Assembly: GCF_001424545.1 (NCBI RefSeq)
Contig: NZ_LMQL01000015.1
Location: 123,600 to 187,599, forward strand
Reading direction: 5' to 3'
Length of the DNA stretch: 64,000 bases
DNA from: Ramlibacter sp. Leaf400
GTDB lineage: Bacteria; Pseudomonadota; Gammaproteobacteria; Burkholderiales; Burkholderiaceae_C
The first letter of the stretch is position 1. Every line of letters begins with the position of its first letter. The notes beneath the pieces are model-generated. The model saw nothing but the letters and a program-made list of their open reading frames with translations. It made no database searches and had not been told where the DNA came from. Positions 18,003 to 33,194 of this stretch are shown here, piece by piece. The position numbers were made by a program, and so were the translations under genes.

Positions 18003-19057
18003 GCTTCGCTCCGCTCGGCGATCACCTGCGCCAGCACCGGGGCGCCGGTGCCGCCGGCCTCTTCGAGTTCGACGAGGTGGTCGGTTTCGACGAAAGGCAG
18101 CGCGGACAGGGTGCGCGCTGCCGCCAGGCGCACTTCGAAGCGCGGGTCCTCCAGCCGCCGCTCCAGCGCCGGCTGGTCGCCGGGCAGGGCCAGCCCCTCC
18201 ATCGCGCGAATGGCCGCCTCGCGCACCGGCCAGGCGGGATGGTCCAGGAGTTCGGCCACCCGGGTCGTCATGGTCCTGCTGGTGGCCAGCGGCAGGGCGG
18301 CGCAGATCACGGCCGGCGCCTGGTCCGGGCGCAGCATCGGCAGCAGCGCGGTGTCGGGCAGCACCAGGCGCAGCGCCCGCGCGAGCTGCAGGCCGCGCAT
18401 CGCCTGGAAGGGCGGCGCGCCGGGCAGGGCCCGCACCAGCAGCAGCCAGAACGCCTGCCGAGCGCCCGAGAGGAAGTCGCCGACCCGGCTCACGTCCCAG
18501 TCGGCGCGCCCGAGCAGCAGCGGCAGCAGCTGCCGCGCCGCCTCCAGCGGATCGAGCTGCACCAGCGCGCGGGCCGCCGTCACGGACAGGAGAGCGTCGC
18601 GGCTGCGCGAGGCCCGCAGCAGCGGCACCCAGGCGGGTTGCCACTGCAGCCGGCCGAGCGCGAGAGCCGCCATCACCCGCTCGGTGCCCGAGCCGCGCTC
18701 CAGCAGCCGCCCGGCCCAGCGCGGGGCTTGCACCGCGAGGGCGGCGTCGTTCAGCCGCTTCGAGGCGTCTCCCCGCAGCGATTCGTGCAGGTACAGCCAC
18801 AGGCGAAGGAACGACTGGCGGTCGCGCCGGCGCAGCCGCGGCAGGGCCGGCGCATCGGCGGCGTCTTCGGCCGTGACGGCGGCCAGCAGGGCGGGGCGCC
18901 ACTGCTGCACGAAGGCGCGCCACCGGGCTTCGCCCCGCCGGGTGGCGGTGCGCAGCGACAGGATCAGGGCGGCCAGCACGGCCACCATGACGCCGGAGAT
19001 GACGCCGGCCCAGGCCGCCAGGATCAGGTGGGGATCAGAAAGCCAGTTGAAGTCCAA
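17999..19057 (-). CDS. Membrane-anchored HEAT-repeat protein
   Basis: A 352-residue protein. One transmembrane helix (about 10-35) is followed by a basic stretch (SLRTATRRGEARWR), placing the rest in the cytoplasm. The body is alpha-helical with HEAT-type repeats such as ERVMAALALGRLQWQPAW, LLSVTAARALVQLDPLEA and FEVRLAAARTLSALPFV. HEAT scaffolds bind partner proteins; no enzyme motif is seen. It overlaps the YaiO-like gene upstream by 23 bp and the GT2 gene downstream by 4 bp, so it is probably made in fixed ratio with them. A role as scaffold for the synthase is inference. Confidence 0.8.
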   Translation of the reverse strand: MDFNWLSDPHLILAAWAGVISGVMVAVLAALILSLRTATRRGEARWRAFVQQWRPALLAAVTAEDAADAPALPRLRRRDRQSFLRLWLYLHESLRGDASKRLNDAALAVQAPRWAGRLLERGSGTERVMAALALGRLQWQPAWVPLLRASRSRDALLSVTAARALVQLDPLEAARQLLPLLLGRADWDVSRVGDFLSGARQAFWLLLVRALPGAPPFQAMRGLQLARALRLVLPDTALLPMLRPDQAPAVICAALPLATSRTMTTRVAELLDHPAWPVREAAIRAMEGLALPGDQPALERRLEDPRFEVRLAAARTLSALPFVETDHLVELEEAGGTGAPVLAQVIAERSEA

Positions 19058-19796
19058 GCGTCGCGCCCGAGCGGGTGTAGAAGTCGCCCTGCCGGGTCCG
19101 GTTGACGCCCCACACCAGCCAGCGGCCGGGCGCCAGCCCGTGGCGCCCGGTGAGCGCCAGCGACCGCACGTCGGCCAGCACCACCCGGCCCGCGCCCAGC
19201 TGCGTGGCTTCGTCCCCGCGCGAGGCGATCACGCCGACCGAGCTGTCCTCGCCGTAGTACCAGTGCCCGCGCAGTTCGACCGTGTCGGCGCCCTGGCCCA
19301 GCGCACGCGCGGGGCTCCAGGCCGCCAGCACGCTGAAAGGGCCGGTGTAGTGCTCCAGGGCCAGCCGCAGCTGGTTCACCCGGGCGTTGTCATAGCGCGT
19401 GTGGCGCGCGCCTGCGTGCGCCAGCCAGCGGTCGGCGAATTCGTACTGCAGGTTGCCGCCCAGGGCGTAGCGCGCCAGCACGTGGTGGCTGGGGCTGGCA
19501 TTGCCCTGCACGGCGCCGGTGAGGCGCGGGCCGAGCGCCGCGCTGTAGCCGGCCTGCAGCTGGGTGTCGTCCTGGCCGAAGCGGCGGGTGCGCAGCAAGC
19601 CGATTTCGGCGACCTCGCGCACGCTCCAGTGGCGGCTGAGCTGCACGCCCGCCTCGTTCCAGTCGGCCAGGCCCCGGTCCAGCCGGTGGTGGTCGGCCAG
19701 CAGCAGGATGCGGTCCTGCGGTGGCTGGGAGGGCGCCTGGGCGCCCGCGGCGGACGCCAGGACCAGCAGGCCCAGGGGCAGCGCGGCGCGGATCAC
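19035..19796 (-). CDS. YaiO-family outer-membrane beta-barrel protein
   Basis: A 253-residue exported protein. A signal peptide ends near AGA (about residue 19), followed by amphipathic strands with alternating aromatic residues, e.g. WNEAGVQLSRHWSVREVAEI, ALGGNLQYEFADRW and VELRGHWYYGEDS, ending in GLQLAF with a C-terminal aromatic as needed for BAM insertion. The family name comes from E. coli YaiO, encoded beside the GT2 protein YaiP; here too a GT2 gene is in the same operon. The start is a GTG overlapping the TGA of the receiver gene (GTGA, 19793-19796). Polysaccharide export or outer-membrane anchoring is a plausible role, not shown. Confidence 0.82.
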   Translation of the reverse strand: MIRAALPLGLLVLASAAGAQAPSQPPQDRILLLADHHRLDRGLADWNEAGVQLSRHWSVREVAEIGLLRTRRFGQDDTQLQAGYSAALGPRLTGAVQGNASPSHHVLARYALGGNLQYEFADRWLAHAGARHTRYDNARVNQLRLALEHYTGPFSVLAAWSPARALGQGADTVELRGHWYYGEDSSVGVIASRGDEATQLGAGRVVLADVRSLALTGRHGLAPGRWLVWGVNRTRQGDFYTRSGATLGLQLAF

Positions 19797-20191
19797 GCCG
19801 GCGACCGCACCAGGCGCCGCAGGCGGGCCAGCAGTTCGTTGGGCTGGAAGGGCTTGACCACGTAGTCGTCGGCGCCGGCCTCCAGGCCGCGGACCACGTC
19901 CTTCTCCTGCGTCTTGGCCGTCAGCATGATGACCGGCACCCTTTCCCAGCCCGGCTGGGCGCGCAGCAGGCGCACCAGCTGGAAGCCGTCGTGGAAGGGC
20001 AGCATCACGTCCAGCAGTGCGCACGCCGGCGGCGGCATGGTCTCGATCAGCTCCTTGCCCTGGCGGCCGTCGGTGGCGAGGTGGACCTCGAAGCCGTTGC
20101 GCGCCAGCATGAACTGCAACAGGTGGGCCACGTGCTCGTCGTCCTCGACGACAAGCACGGGCAGGCGGGGGATCGGTTTGTCGTCGGCCAT
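19793..20191 (-). CDS. Single-domain response regulator (receiver only)
   Basis: A 132-residue CheY-like protein: acidic pocket VVEDDEHVAHLL, phospho-acceptor Asp in CALLDVMLPFHDG, Thr in VIMLTAKTQ and Lys in DDYVVKPFQPNELLARL. It has no output domain, so it must act by protein contact. It is first in the operon with YaiO-like, HEAT and GT2 genes. Its stop overlaps the next start. The ATG at 20191 is used because the frame upstream carries no receiver sequence. An extended -10 (TGCTAGAGT, hexamer at 20220-20225) lies 29 nt upstream on this strand. Confidence 0.88.
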   Translation of the reverse strand: MADDKPIPRLPVLVVEDDEHVAHLLQFMLARNGFEVHLATDGRQGKELIETMPPPACALLDVMLPFHDGFQLVRLLRAQPGWERVPVIMLTAKTQEKDVVRGLEAGADDYVVKPFQPNELLARLRRLVRSPA

Positions 20192-20297
20192 GGCTGCTGT
20201 CGCGCGAAAAGTGGACGGCACTCTAGCATCCCGGGCCGTCACCGCCGGCCGTTCGCACGGGTGCGGCGGTGGGGGTTTTTTCCTAAGGGCGCCGCCT

Positions 20298-20750
20298 TCA
20301 GAACTGCTGGCGGTAGTAGAGGGTCGGGTTGCCGTCCTTGCGGCGCAGCATGATGCGGGCCCCGTTGTCCAGTTGCAGGCCGATGGCCCGCAGCTCGGTG
20401 GCGAAGCTCTTGCGGTTGGCGATGCGCATCTCCAGGCGGGCGCCGAACAGCGGCTCGCGGTCCTGGATCATCCTCAGGGCGTCGGGCTCCGGCGGCGCGA
20501 CACGCTTCCAGGCCGAGATGTCGATGGTGCGGTCACCGCCCAGCGGCTGGCGCCACTGCAGGGCGACGTCCTGCCCGGCGGGTGCGGGCCGTTGCGAAGC
20601 GATGGGAGCCACCAGGGTCAGGGACAGCTGCGGAAGCGGCGGATCGCCCGGCGACTGCGCCAGGCAGCCGCCGGCGACAAAGCCCAGGACCATCGCCCCC
20701 CAGCGAACGGGCGACAGCCTTCCACGGTGCGAGCAGTCCATTCGGCGCAT
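20298..20750 (-). CDS. Hypothetical lipoprotein
   Basis: A 150-residue protein of unknown function. The N-terminus is basic, then hydrophobic with a lipobox VAGGC, so it is probably a lipoprotein. The mature part contains LSLTLVAPIASQRPAP, TIDISAWKRVAPP and a closing GARIMLRRKDGNPTLYYRQQF-like stretch with beta-strand character. The ATG at 20750 is chosen; one at 20741 is also possible, and the frame stays open to 20795. It lies on the same strand as, and 106 bp upstream of, the receiver-YaiO-HEAT-GT2 operon, so an accessory role in that envelope system is possible. Confidence 0.55.
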   Translation of the reverse strand: MRRMDCSHRGRLSPVRWGAMVLGFVAGGCLAQSPGDPPLPQLSLTLVAPIASQRPAPAGQDVALQWRQPLGGDRTIDISAWKRVAPPEPDALRMIQDREPLFGARLEMRIANRKSFATELRAIGLQLDNGARIMLRRKDGNPTLYYRQQF

Positions 20751-20876
20751 CGCTTTCGACCTCCCTGATCTGCCAGGAAGTGTCGAGATGGCCACGGCCG
20801 AGCCTTGTGGGACGCGTCGGTCAGACGCTGTCAGCCTCAGCCACCGCCCCGTGAGCGCCGGGCACCAATGGCCGCG

Positions 20877-22628
20877 TCAGGAACGCTGCGCCCTCGGCGG
20901 CCGCACTCGCGCCGCCACCTCCTCCACCAGCGGGCCCAGCACCTGCGGGTCGATCGGCTTGACCAGGTGGCGGTCGAAACCGGCGTCCTGCGAGCGCTGC
21001 AGGTCCTGCGGCTGGCCCCAGCCGGTCACCGCCACCATCAGGCGGCGGTCGCCGCCCGGCTGGCGCCGGATCTGGGCGCAGGCCTCGTAGCCGGTCAGCT
21101 TGGGCATGCCGATGTCCAGCAGCACCAGGTGCGGATCGAACGCCGCGGCCGCCTGCACCGCCGCCTCGCCGTCGTTCACCTCGCGGACCTCGTGGCCCAT
21201 CTCGGACAGCAGCGCGGCCAGCGTCTCGGCGGCATCGACGTTGTCGTCGGCCACCACGATGCGCAGCGCCGCGGTGGCGGACGCGGGCGCTGCCGTGGCG
21301 ACCGGCGCCGCGACCGGCAGGTCGGCCTTGGACAGCGGCAGGTGCACCAGGAAGCGGCTGCCGCGGCCGGTGCCTTCGCTCTGCGCCTTGATGTGGCCGC
21401 CGTGCATCTGCACCAGGCGCTGGGTGAGCGACAGGCCGATGCCCAGCCCGCCGCGCGAGCGCGAGATCGCAGATTCCACCTGCGAGAACATCTCGAACAC
21501 GTCCTCCAGCCGCTCGGGCGGGATGCCGATGCCGGTGTCGCGCACGGTCACCACCGCCTGGTCCTTCTCCACCAGCACGCCCAGCTCGATGCGGCCGCCG
21601 GTGTCGGTGTACTTGATCGCGTTGTTCAGCAGGTTGGTGAAGGCCTGCGCGAGGCGGGTGCGGTCGGCGTCGACCAGCAGCTTGCGATCGGGCAGCAGCA
21701 CGGCCAGCTCGTGGCCGCTTTCCTGCGCCAGCGGGCGGATCGCCTCCAGCGCGTCGGCCAGCACGTCGTTCAGCGCGATCACCTCGCGCCGCAGCTCGAT
21801 GCGGCCGCGGCTGATGCGGCTGACGTCCATCAGGTCGTCGATCAGGCGGCTGAGCGAGCGCACCTGGCGGTCGATCAGCTCGGACGCCCAGCCCACGCGC
21901 TTGGCGTCGCCCGGCGCGCGCTTGAGCAGCTCCACCGCGTTGCGCACGGGCGCCAGCGGGTTGCGCAGCTCGTGCGCCAGGGTGGCCAGGAATTCGTCCT
22001 TGCGGCGGTGCGCGTCCAGCAGGCGCGCCTCGCTCTGCTCCAGGTCGCGGGTGCGCTCCATCACCCGGCGGTCGAGCGATTCGTTCAGCTCCGAAAGCCG
22101 CGTCTCGGCGCGCCGGCGCTCGGCCACCTCGCCCAGCAGCAGGCGGTTGGCGGCTTCCAGCGCGCGGCCGCGCCGGTGCAGCTCGGCGAACACCGCCACC
22201 TTGGAGCGCAGCACGGAAGGATTGACCGGCTTGTGCAGGTAGTCGACCGCGCCGGTGCCGTAGCCCTCCAGGATGTGCTGGTCCTCGTTGTAGTACGCGG
22301 TCAGGAAGATGATGGGGATGCGCGCAGTCTTCCTGCGCTCCTTCACCAGCTGGGCGACCTCGAAGCCGTTCATGCCCGGCATGCGCACGTCCAGCACGAG
22401 GACGGCGAATTCCTCCGCCATCAGGGCGAGCAGGGCCTCCTCGCCGGAGGTGGCCCGCACCAGGCGGTAGCCGGGGTCGTCCAGCACCGTCTCGAGCACC
22501 GCCAGGTTGCGCGGCTCGTCGTCGACGATCAGGATGTTGACGGTGGGCGAAGGCGACTCGGCCCCGTCGAAGAACTGCGAGGCGGAAAACTGGGAGGCGG
22601 GAAACTGGGAGTCGCTGGGGGTGTTCAC
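20877..22628 (-). CDS. Soluble hybrid sensor kinase, REC-HisKA-HATPase-REC
   Basis: A 583-residue protein without membrane segments. An N-terminal receiver (ILIVDDEPRNLAVLE, Asp in LVLDVRMPGMNG, Lys in DYLHKPVNP) is followed by a coiled coil. The kinase core has H-box LAHELRNPLAPVRN, N-box NLLNNAIKYTD and G-boxes DTGIGIPPER and GLGIGLSLTQRL; a C-terminal receiver (VVADDNVDAAETL, LLDIGMPKLTGYE) follows. The start is the GTG at 22628, preceded by AGAGG and 13 bp after the stop of the giant poly-HAMP kinase. A longer frame into that gene exists but encodes no recognised sequence. The SQFPASQFSASQFF segment near the N-terminus is a small in-frame repeat. A phosphorelay with the poly-HAMP kinase is likely but unproven. 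Confidence 0.9.
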   Translation of the reverse strand: MNTPSDSQFPASQFSASQFFDGAESPSPTVNILIVDDEPRNLAVLETVLDDPGYRLVRATSGEEALLALMAEEFAVLVLDVRMPGMNGFEVAQLVKERRKTARIPIIFLTAYYNEDQHILEGYGTGAVDYLHKPVNPSVLRSKVAVFAELHRRGRALEAANRLLLGEVAERRRAETRLSELNESLDRRVMERTRDLEQSEARLLDAHRRKDEFLATLAHELRNPLAPVRNAVELLKRAPGDAKRVGWASELIDRQVRSLSRLIDDLMDVSRISRGRIELRREVIALNDVLADALEAIRPLAQESGHELAVLLPDRKLLVDADRTRLAQAFTNLLNNAIKYTDTGGRIELGVLVEKDQAVVTVRDTGIGIPPERLEDVFEMFSQVESAISRSRGGLGIGLSLTQRLVQMHGGHIKAQSEGTGRGSRFLVHLPLSKADLPVAAPVATAAPASATAALRIVVADDNVDAAETLAALLSEMGHEVREVNDGEAAVQAAAAFDPHLVLLDIGMPKLTGYEACAQIRRQPGGDRRLMVAVTGWGQPQDLQRSQDAGFDRHLVKPIDPQVLGPLVEEVAARVRPPRAQRS

Positions 22629-22641
22629 TTCGGATGCCTCT

Positions 22642-29802
<7,161 letters not shown>

Positions 29803-30121
29803 GGATGCTTACTGCGAATGCTCCTCTTTGACGAGGAGTCTGATGCTCGATGTCCGGCCCTTGCCGGTACGCCTGTCTCCAGCTCAGCAGCTGAGCCATT
29901 GCCCCGTAGTGTCTGGAGGGCGTCCGACAGGCGGTGTAGGACGGGGCCGACAGATGCGCATGAGGTCGTTGCGTTCGGAAAAACTCGTGATAGGTGCACG
30001 CTCGGCAGTTGCAGGCCAGCCACGCAAACGTGGATGTCGGTTGGCCCGCGCCTAAGCAGCATGCCGCCGCCATGGCGACAGCCCGGCGCTCGTTGCGCAC
30101 GCGCGAGTAGGGAAAAGGGGA
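29803..30121. other. Gene-free stretch upstream of the poly-HAMP kinase
   Basis: I see no convincing gene or tRNA in these 319 bp. Base composition is lower in GC than the neighbours. It holds two hairpins: CTCCTC/GAGGAG (29820-29837) close to the kinase start, where the minus-strand GAGGAG sits 18 nt before the ATG, and GGCCAGCC/GGTTGGCC (30014-30046, with an inner ACG/CGT). It must contain the promoter and leader of the poly-HAMP kinase, but no clear -35/-10 pair stands out. Confidence 0.5.
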
Positions 30122-30225
30122 AGTTGACGAGCCTTACCCCCGGCACTGGCTCCACAGTTAGGGCTGCTTGGTTCCCCACCTGACCCGGTTGGCCGCTTCA
30201 CCATGCGGGGAGGCCCGTCACCACC
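30122..30225 (-). ncRNA. ffs: Signal recognition particle 4.5S RNA
   Basis: On the minus strand the SRP RNA core is readable: GGGTCAGGTGGGGAACCAAG followed by CAGCCCTAAC, the asymmetric and symmetric loops bound by Ffh. The ends pair: GACGGGCC (complement of 30212-30219) with GGCTCGTC (complement of 30126-30133), giving a rod of about 94-100 nt. A pyrimidine-rich CTTCCCCTTTTCCC follows. In many betaproteobacteria ffs lies next to dnaX, as here, divergent from it. The exact ends are estimates. The loop reads GGGGAAC-C rather than the more usual GGAAGGAAG. Confidence 0.85.
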
Positions 30226-30283
30226 GATTGTAGGCGCAGTGGCCGGAAGAGCTCGCAGGACACCGACCTTTAGAATCGAGCCG

Positions 30284-32128
30284 ATGTCCTATCTCGTGCT
30301 CGCCCGCAAGTACCGGCCGAAGACCTTCGGTCAGATGGTCGGCCAGGAGCACGTGGTGCAGGCACTCTCCAACGCGCTCGAACAGCAAAGGCTCCACCAC
30401 GCCTACCTGTTCACCGGCACGCGCGGCGTGGGCAAGACCACGGTGTCGCGCATCCTGGCCAAGTCGCTCAACTGCCAGGGCCCGGACGGGCAGGGCGGCA
30501 TCACCGCCACGCCCTGCGGCGTGTGCCAGGCCTGCACCGACATCGACGCCGGCCGCTTCGTCGACTACACCGAGCTGGACGCCGCCTCCAACCGCGGCGT
30601 GGACGAGGTGCAGTCGCTGCTCGAGCAGGCGGTCTACAAGCCGGTGCAGGGGCGCTTCAAGGTCTTCATGATCGACGAGGTCCACATGCTGACCGGGCAC
30701 GCGTTCAATGCGATGCTCAAGACGCTGGAGGAGCCGCCCGAGTACCTCAAGTTCGTGCTGGCCACGACCGACCCGCAGAAGGTGCCGGTCACGGTGCTGT
30801 CGCGCTGCCTGCAGTTCAACCTGCGGCCGATGGCGCCGCAGACGGTGCAGGAGCACCTGGCCGGCGTGCTGCAGTCCGAGGCCGTGGAGGCCGAGCCGCA
30901 GGCGCTGCGCCTGCTGGCCCGCGCCGCGCGCGGCTCGATGCGAGACGCGCTCTCCCTCACCGACCAGGCCATCGCCTTCGGCGGCGGCGCGCTGCAGGAA
31001 GCCGCGGTGCGCCAGATGCTGGGCAGCGTGGACCGCACGCACGTCTTCCGCCTGATCGAGGCGCTGGCCGCGGGCGAAGGCCGCGCGGTGGTCGAGATCT
31101 CCGAGACCCTGCGCCTGAACGGGCTGTCGGCCGCCGGCGCGCTGGAGGAGATGACGGCCGTGCTGCAACGCATGGCGGTGGCCCAGGCCGTGCCCGGCCA
31201 CGGCGACGCTGGCGATCCGGACCATGCCGAGGTCGCGCGGCTGGCGGCGCTGCTGCCGGCCGACGAGACCCAGCTGCTCTACACCATGTGCCTGCACGGC
31301 CGCGCCGAGCTGGGCCTGGCGCCCGACGAATACGCGGCGCTGACCATGGTGCTCTTGCGCCTGCTGGCGTTCCGGCCCGCTGCCGCGACGGCAGAGGCGG
31401 AAAAAAAAACTCTGAACGCAGCCAGGCCTTCGCCTGAGCCCGCCGCGCAGCCGGTCCGTGCCCCGCAGGCGACCGCCGCACCGGTGACGCCGCCGGCGGT
31501 TTCGCGGCCCGCCGTCGTGGCTTCCTCCGTCGTGTCCGCAGCAGTCGCTCCCGTTGCCCCGCCCGCACCCGCGCGCCCTCCAGGCCAGGTGCTGCCGGTG
31601 GTCGATCCGCCCGCGCGCGCGGGTGCGACCGCGCAGTCGCCTCGGCCGCAACCCGCTGGCGACGGCGCCGTGGTGGGCGTGCCGGTGCGCCAGCAGCCCG
31701 AGTCGCGGCGCGACGCCTCCGCCATGCCCACCAGCTTCGTGCCCAGCGAAGAGGGCGACTTCTGGTACGCCACCGTGCAGGCCCTGGTGGCCGCCGAGGC
31801 GATCACGGCGCTGGTGCGCGAGCTGGCGCTGCAGTCGCAGCTGGTGGCGCGCGACGAAGGCCACTGGCTGCTGCGGGTCGAGCGCGAAACGCTCAACCAG
31901 CCGGCCTCGCGCGAGCGCCTGCAGGCCGCCCTCAAGGCCGCGGGCCACGAGGTGGCCATCACCATCGAACTCGGCCCGGTGAACGACAGCCCGGCGCGCC
32001 GCAATGCGGCCGCGGCCGCGCAGCGCCAGAAAGAGGCCGAGGACATCATCCAGAACGACCCGTTCGTGCAGCAGATGATGCGGGACTTTGGCGCGAAAAT
32101 CGTGCCTGGAAGCATCAAGCCCATCTAA
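30284..32128 (+). CDS. dnaX: DNA polymerase III subunits tau and gamma
   Basis: A 614-residue clamp-loader ATPase. It has Walker A GTRGVGKT (45-52), a zinc module with TPCGVCQAC, Walker B MIDEVHML, sensor 1 LATTDPQ and SRC motif LSRCLQF. A Pro/Ala-rich linker (about 370-480) and the tau C-terminal region that binds the alpha subunit follow. In the linker a run of nine A (31401-31409) gives EKKT in frame. Slippage by one base either way reaches a stop within about ten codons, producing a gamma-sized product of about 380 residues. TAGAAT lies only 7 nt before the ATG, so the mRNA may have almost no leader. ebfC follows 9 bp downstream. Confidence 0.97.
   Translation: MSYLVLARKYRPKTFGQMVGQEHVVQALSNALEQQRLHHAYLFTGTRGVGKTTVSRILAKSLNCQGPDGQGGITATPCGVCQACTDIDAGRFVDYTELDAASNRGVDEVQSLLEQAVYKPVQGRFKVFMIDEVHMLTGHAFNAMLKTLEEPPEYLKFVLATTDPQKVPVTVLSRCLQFNLRPMAPQTVQEHLAGVLQSEAVEAEPQALRLLARAARGSMRDALSLTDQAIAFGGGALQEAAVRQMLGSVDRTHVFRLIEALAAGEGRAVVEISETLRLNGLSAAGALEEMTAVLQRMAVAQAVPGHGDAGDPDHAEVARLAALLPADETQLLYTMCLHGRAELGLAPDEYAALTMVLLRLLAFRPAAATAEAEKKTLNAARPSPEPAAQPVRAPQATAAPVTPPAVSRPAVVASSVVSAAVAPVAPPAPARPPGQVLPVVDPPARAGATAQSPRPQPAGDGAVVGVPVRQQPESRRDASAMPTSFVPSEEGDFWYATVQALVAAEAITALVRELALQSQLVARDEGHWLLRVERETLNQPASRERLQAALKAAGHEVAITIELGPVNDSPARRNAAAAAQRQKEAEDIIQNDPFVQQMMRDFGAKIVPGSIKPI
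31401..31437 (+). promoter_or_regulatory. dnaX slippery A9 run and -1 frame stop (gamma production)
   Basis: Nine consecutive A bases at 31401-31409 sit in otherwise very GC-rich DNA. In the -1 frame the product ends NSERSQAFA then TGA at 31435-31437. In the other shifted frame AAA AAA AAA CTC is followed by TGA at 31413-31415. Both shifts thus truncate just after the ATPase region, as for known gamma subunits made by frameshifting (E. coli) or transcriptional slippage (Thermus). Confidence 0.75.
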
Positions 32129-32137
32129 GGAATCGAC

Positions 32138-32470
32138 ATGTTCAACAAGGGACAGCTGGCCGGCCTCATGAAGCAGGCCCAGGCCATGCAGGAGAACCTG
32201 AAGAAGGCGCAGGACGAACTCGCCACGATCGAGGTGTCGGGGGAGTCCGGCGCCGGCCTCGTCAAGGTCACCATGACCTGCAAACACGACGTCAAGCGCG
32301 TGGAGATCGATCCCAGCCTGCTGGCCGACGACAAGGACATGCTGGAGGACCTGGTGGCCGCGGCCTTCAATGCCGCCGTGCGCAAGGCCGAGGAGACCTC
32401 GCAGGAGAAGATGGGCAAGCTCACCGCCGGCATGCCTGGTTTGCCGGGCGGGATGAAGTTTCCGTTCTGA
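32138..32470 (+). CDS. ebfC: Nucleoid-associated protein YbaB/EbfC
   Basis: A 110-residue DNA-binding protein between dnaX and recR, its conserved place. It starts [18 protein letters not shown], and contains [14 protein letters not shown] and [18 protein letters not shown], the tweezer-forming helix of the YbaB family. It ends with a Gly/Met/Phe-rich tail [12 protein letters not shown]. Preceded by AAGGAATCGAC. The family binds DNA as a dimer and has been linked to nucleoid organisation and recombination. A heptamer repeat element starts 8 bp after its stop. Confidence 0.96.
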   Translation: MFNKGQLAGLMKQAQAMQENLKKAQDELATIEVSGESGAGLVKVTMTCKHDVKRVEIDPSLLADDKDMLEDLVAAAFNAAVRKAEETSQEKMGKLTAGMPGLPGGMKFPF

Positions 32471-32477
32471 GAAAACC

Positions 32478-32594
32478 AGGGGCCAGGGGCCAGGGGCTGG
32501 GGGCTAGGGACTAGGGACTAGGGGAACAGCCGGTCCGGGCCCTGTTTTCCCCTAGCCCCTAGCCCCTAGCCCCTAGCCCCTAGCCCCTAGCCCC
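32478..32594. repeat. Heptanucleotide inverted element, copy 2 (TAGCCCC array)
   Basis: A degenerate G-rich arm (GGGGCCA twice, GGGGCTG, GGGGCTA, GGGACTA twice, GGGG; 32479-32524) is followed by a core with GAACAGCC...GTTTTCCCC and six perfect TAGCCCC copies (32553-32594). Arms are complementary. The inner flanks GGGGAACAG and CTGTTTTCCCC extend the stem. It shares heptamers, the AACAGCC core and the two-arm plan with the element at 13679-13805, in inverted orientation. The perfect array ends exactly where the recR start codon begins. Confidence 0.93.
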
Positions 32595-33179
32595 TTGTCC
32601 AACACCCTCAACGCCCTCGTCGAAGCGCTGCGGCGCCTGCCCGGCGTGGGCGTGAAGTCGGCCTCGCGCATGGCCTTCCACCTGCTGCAGCACGACCGCG
32701 AGGGCGCGCAGCTGCTCGCGCAGGCCTTGCAGCAGGCGACCACCCGCGTGCGCCACTGCAGCCTGTGCCACACCTTCACCGAAGGCGAGGTCTGCGCCAC
32801 CTGCCAGGACCCGCAGCGCGACGCCACCAAGCTGTGCGTGGTGGAGACGCCGGCCGACCAGGCCGCGGTGGAGCGCACCGGGGCCTTCCGCGGCCGCTAC
32901 TTCGTGCTGATGGGCAAGCTCAGCCCGCTGGACGGTATCGGCCCGCGCGACATCGGGCTGGCCAAGCTGTTCGAGCGCGCCACCGACGGCGTGGTGCAGG
33001 AGGTGATTCTGGCGACCAACTTCACCGCCGAGGGGGAGGCCACCGCGCACGTGATCGGAGAGGCGCTCAAGCAGCGCGGCCTGCGGGTCACGCGGCTGGC
33101 GCGCGGCGTGCCGGCCGGCAGCGAACTCGAATACGTGGACCTGGGGACCATCGCGCACGCGCTGGTCGACCGCCGTTGA
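32595..33179 (+). CDS. recR: Recombination mediator protein RecR
   Basis: A 194-residue protein acting with RecF/RecO to load RecA at gaps. N-terminal Hh[22 protein letters not shown] region (motif LPGVGVKSA), a four-cysteine zinc finger [16 protein letters not shown], and a Toprim domain with [25 protein letters not shown] and [14 protein letters not shown]. The start is a TTG at 32595 because the family begins a few residues before LxALRRLPG and no ATG or GTG exists there. The TTG directly follows six TAGCCCC heptamers and there is no SD sequence, which is very unusual. Translation may rely on coupling to ebfC or on the repeat hairpin. Confidence 0.93.
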   Translation: MSNTLNALVEALRRLPGVGVKSASRMAFHLLQHDREGAQLLAQALQQATTRVRHCSLCHTFTEGEVCATCQDPQRDATKLCVVETPADQAAVERTGAFRGRYFVLMGKLSPLDGIGPRDIGLAKLFERATDGVVQEVILATNFTAEGEATAHVIGEALKQRGLRVTRLARGVPAGSELEYVDLGTIAHALVDRR

Positions 33180-33194
33180 GGAGAACAACAAGGA

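Noticed and set aside
29803..30121. tRNA or small gene upstream of the poly-HAMP kinase
   Set aside because: No TPsiC-arm consensus or cloverleaf, and small frames here have no SD or protein-like composition.
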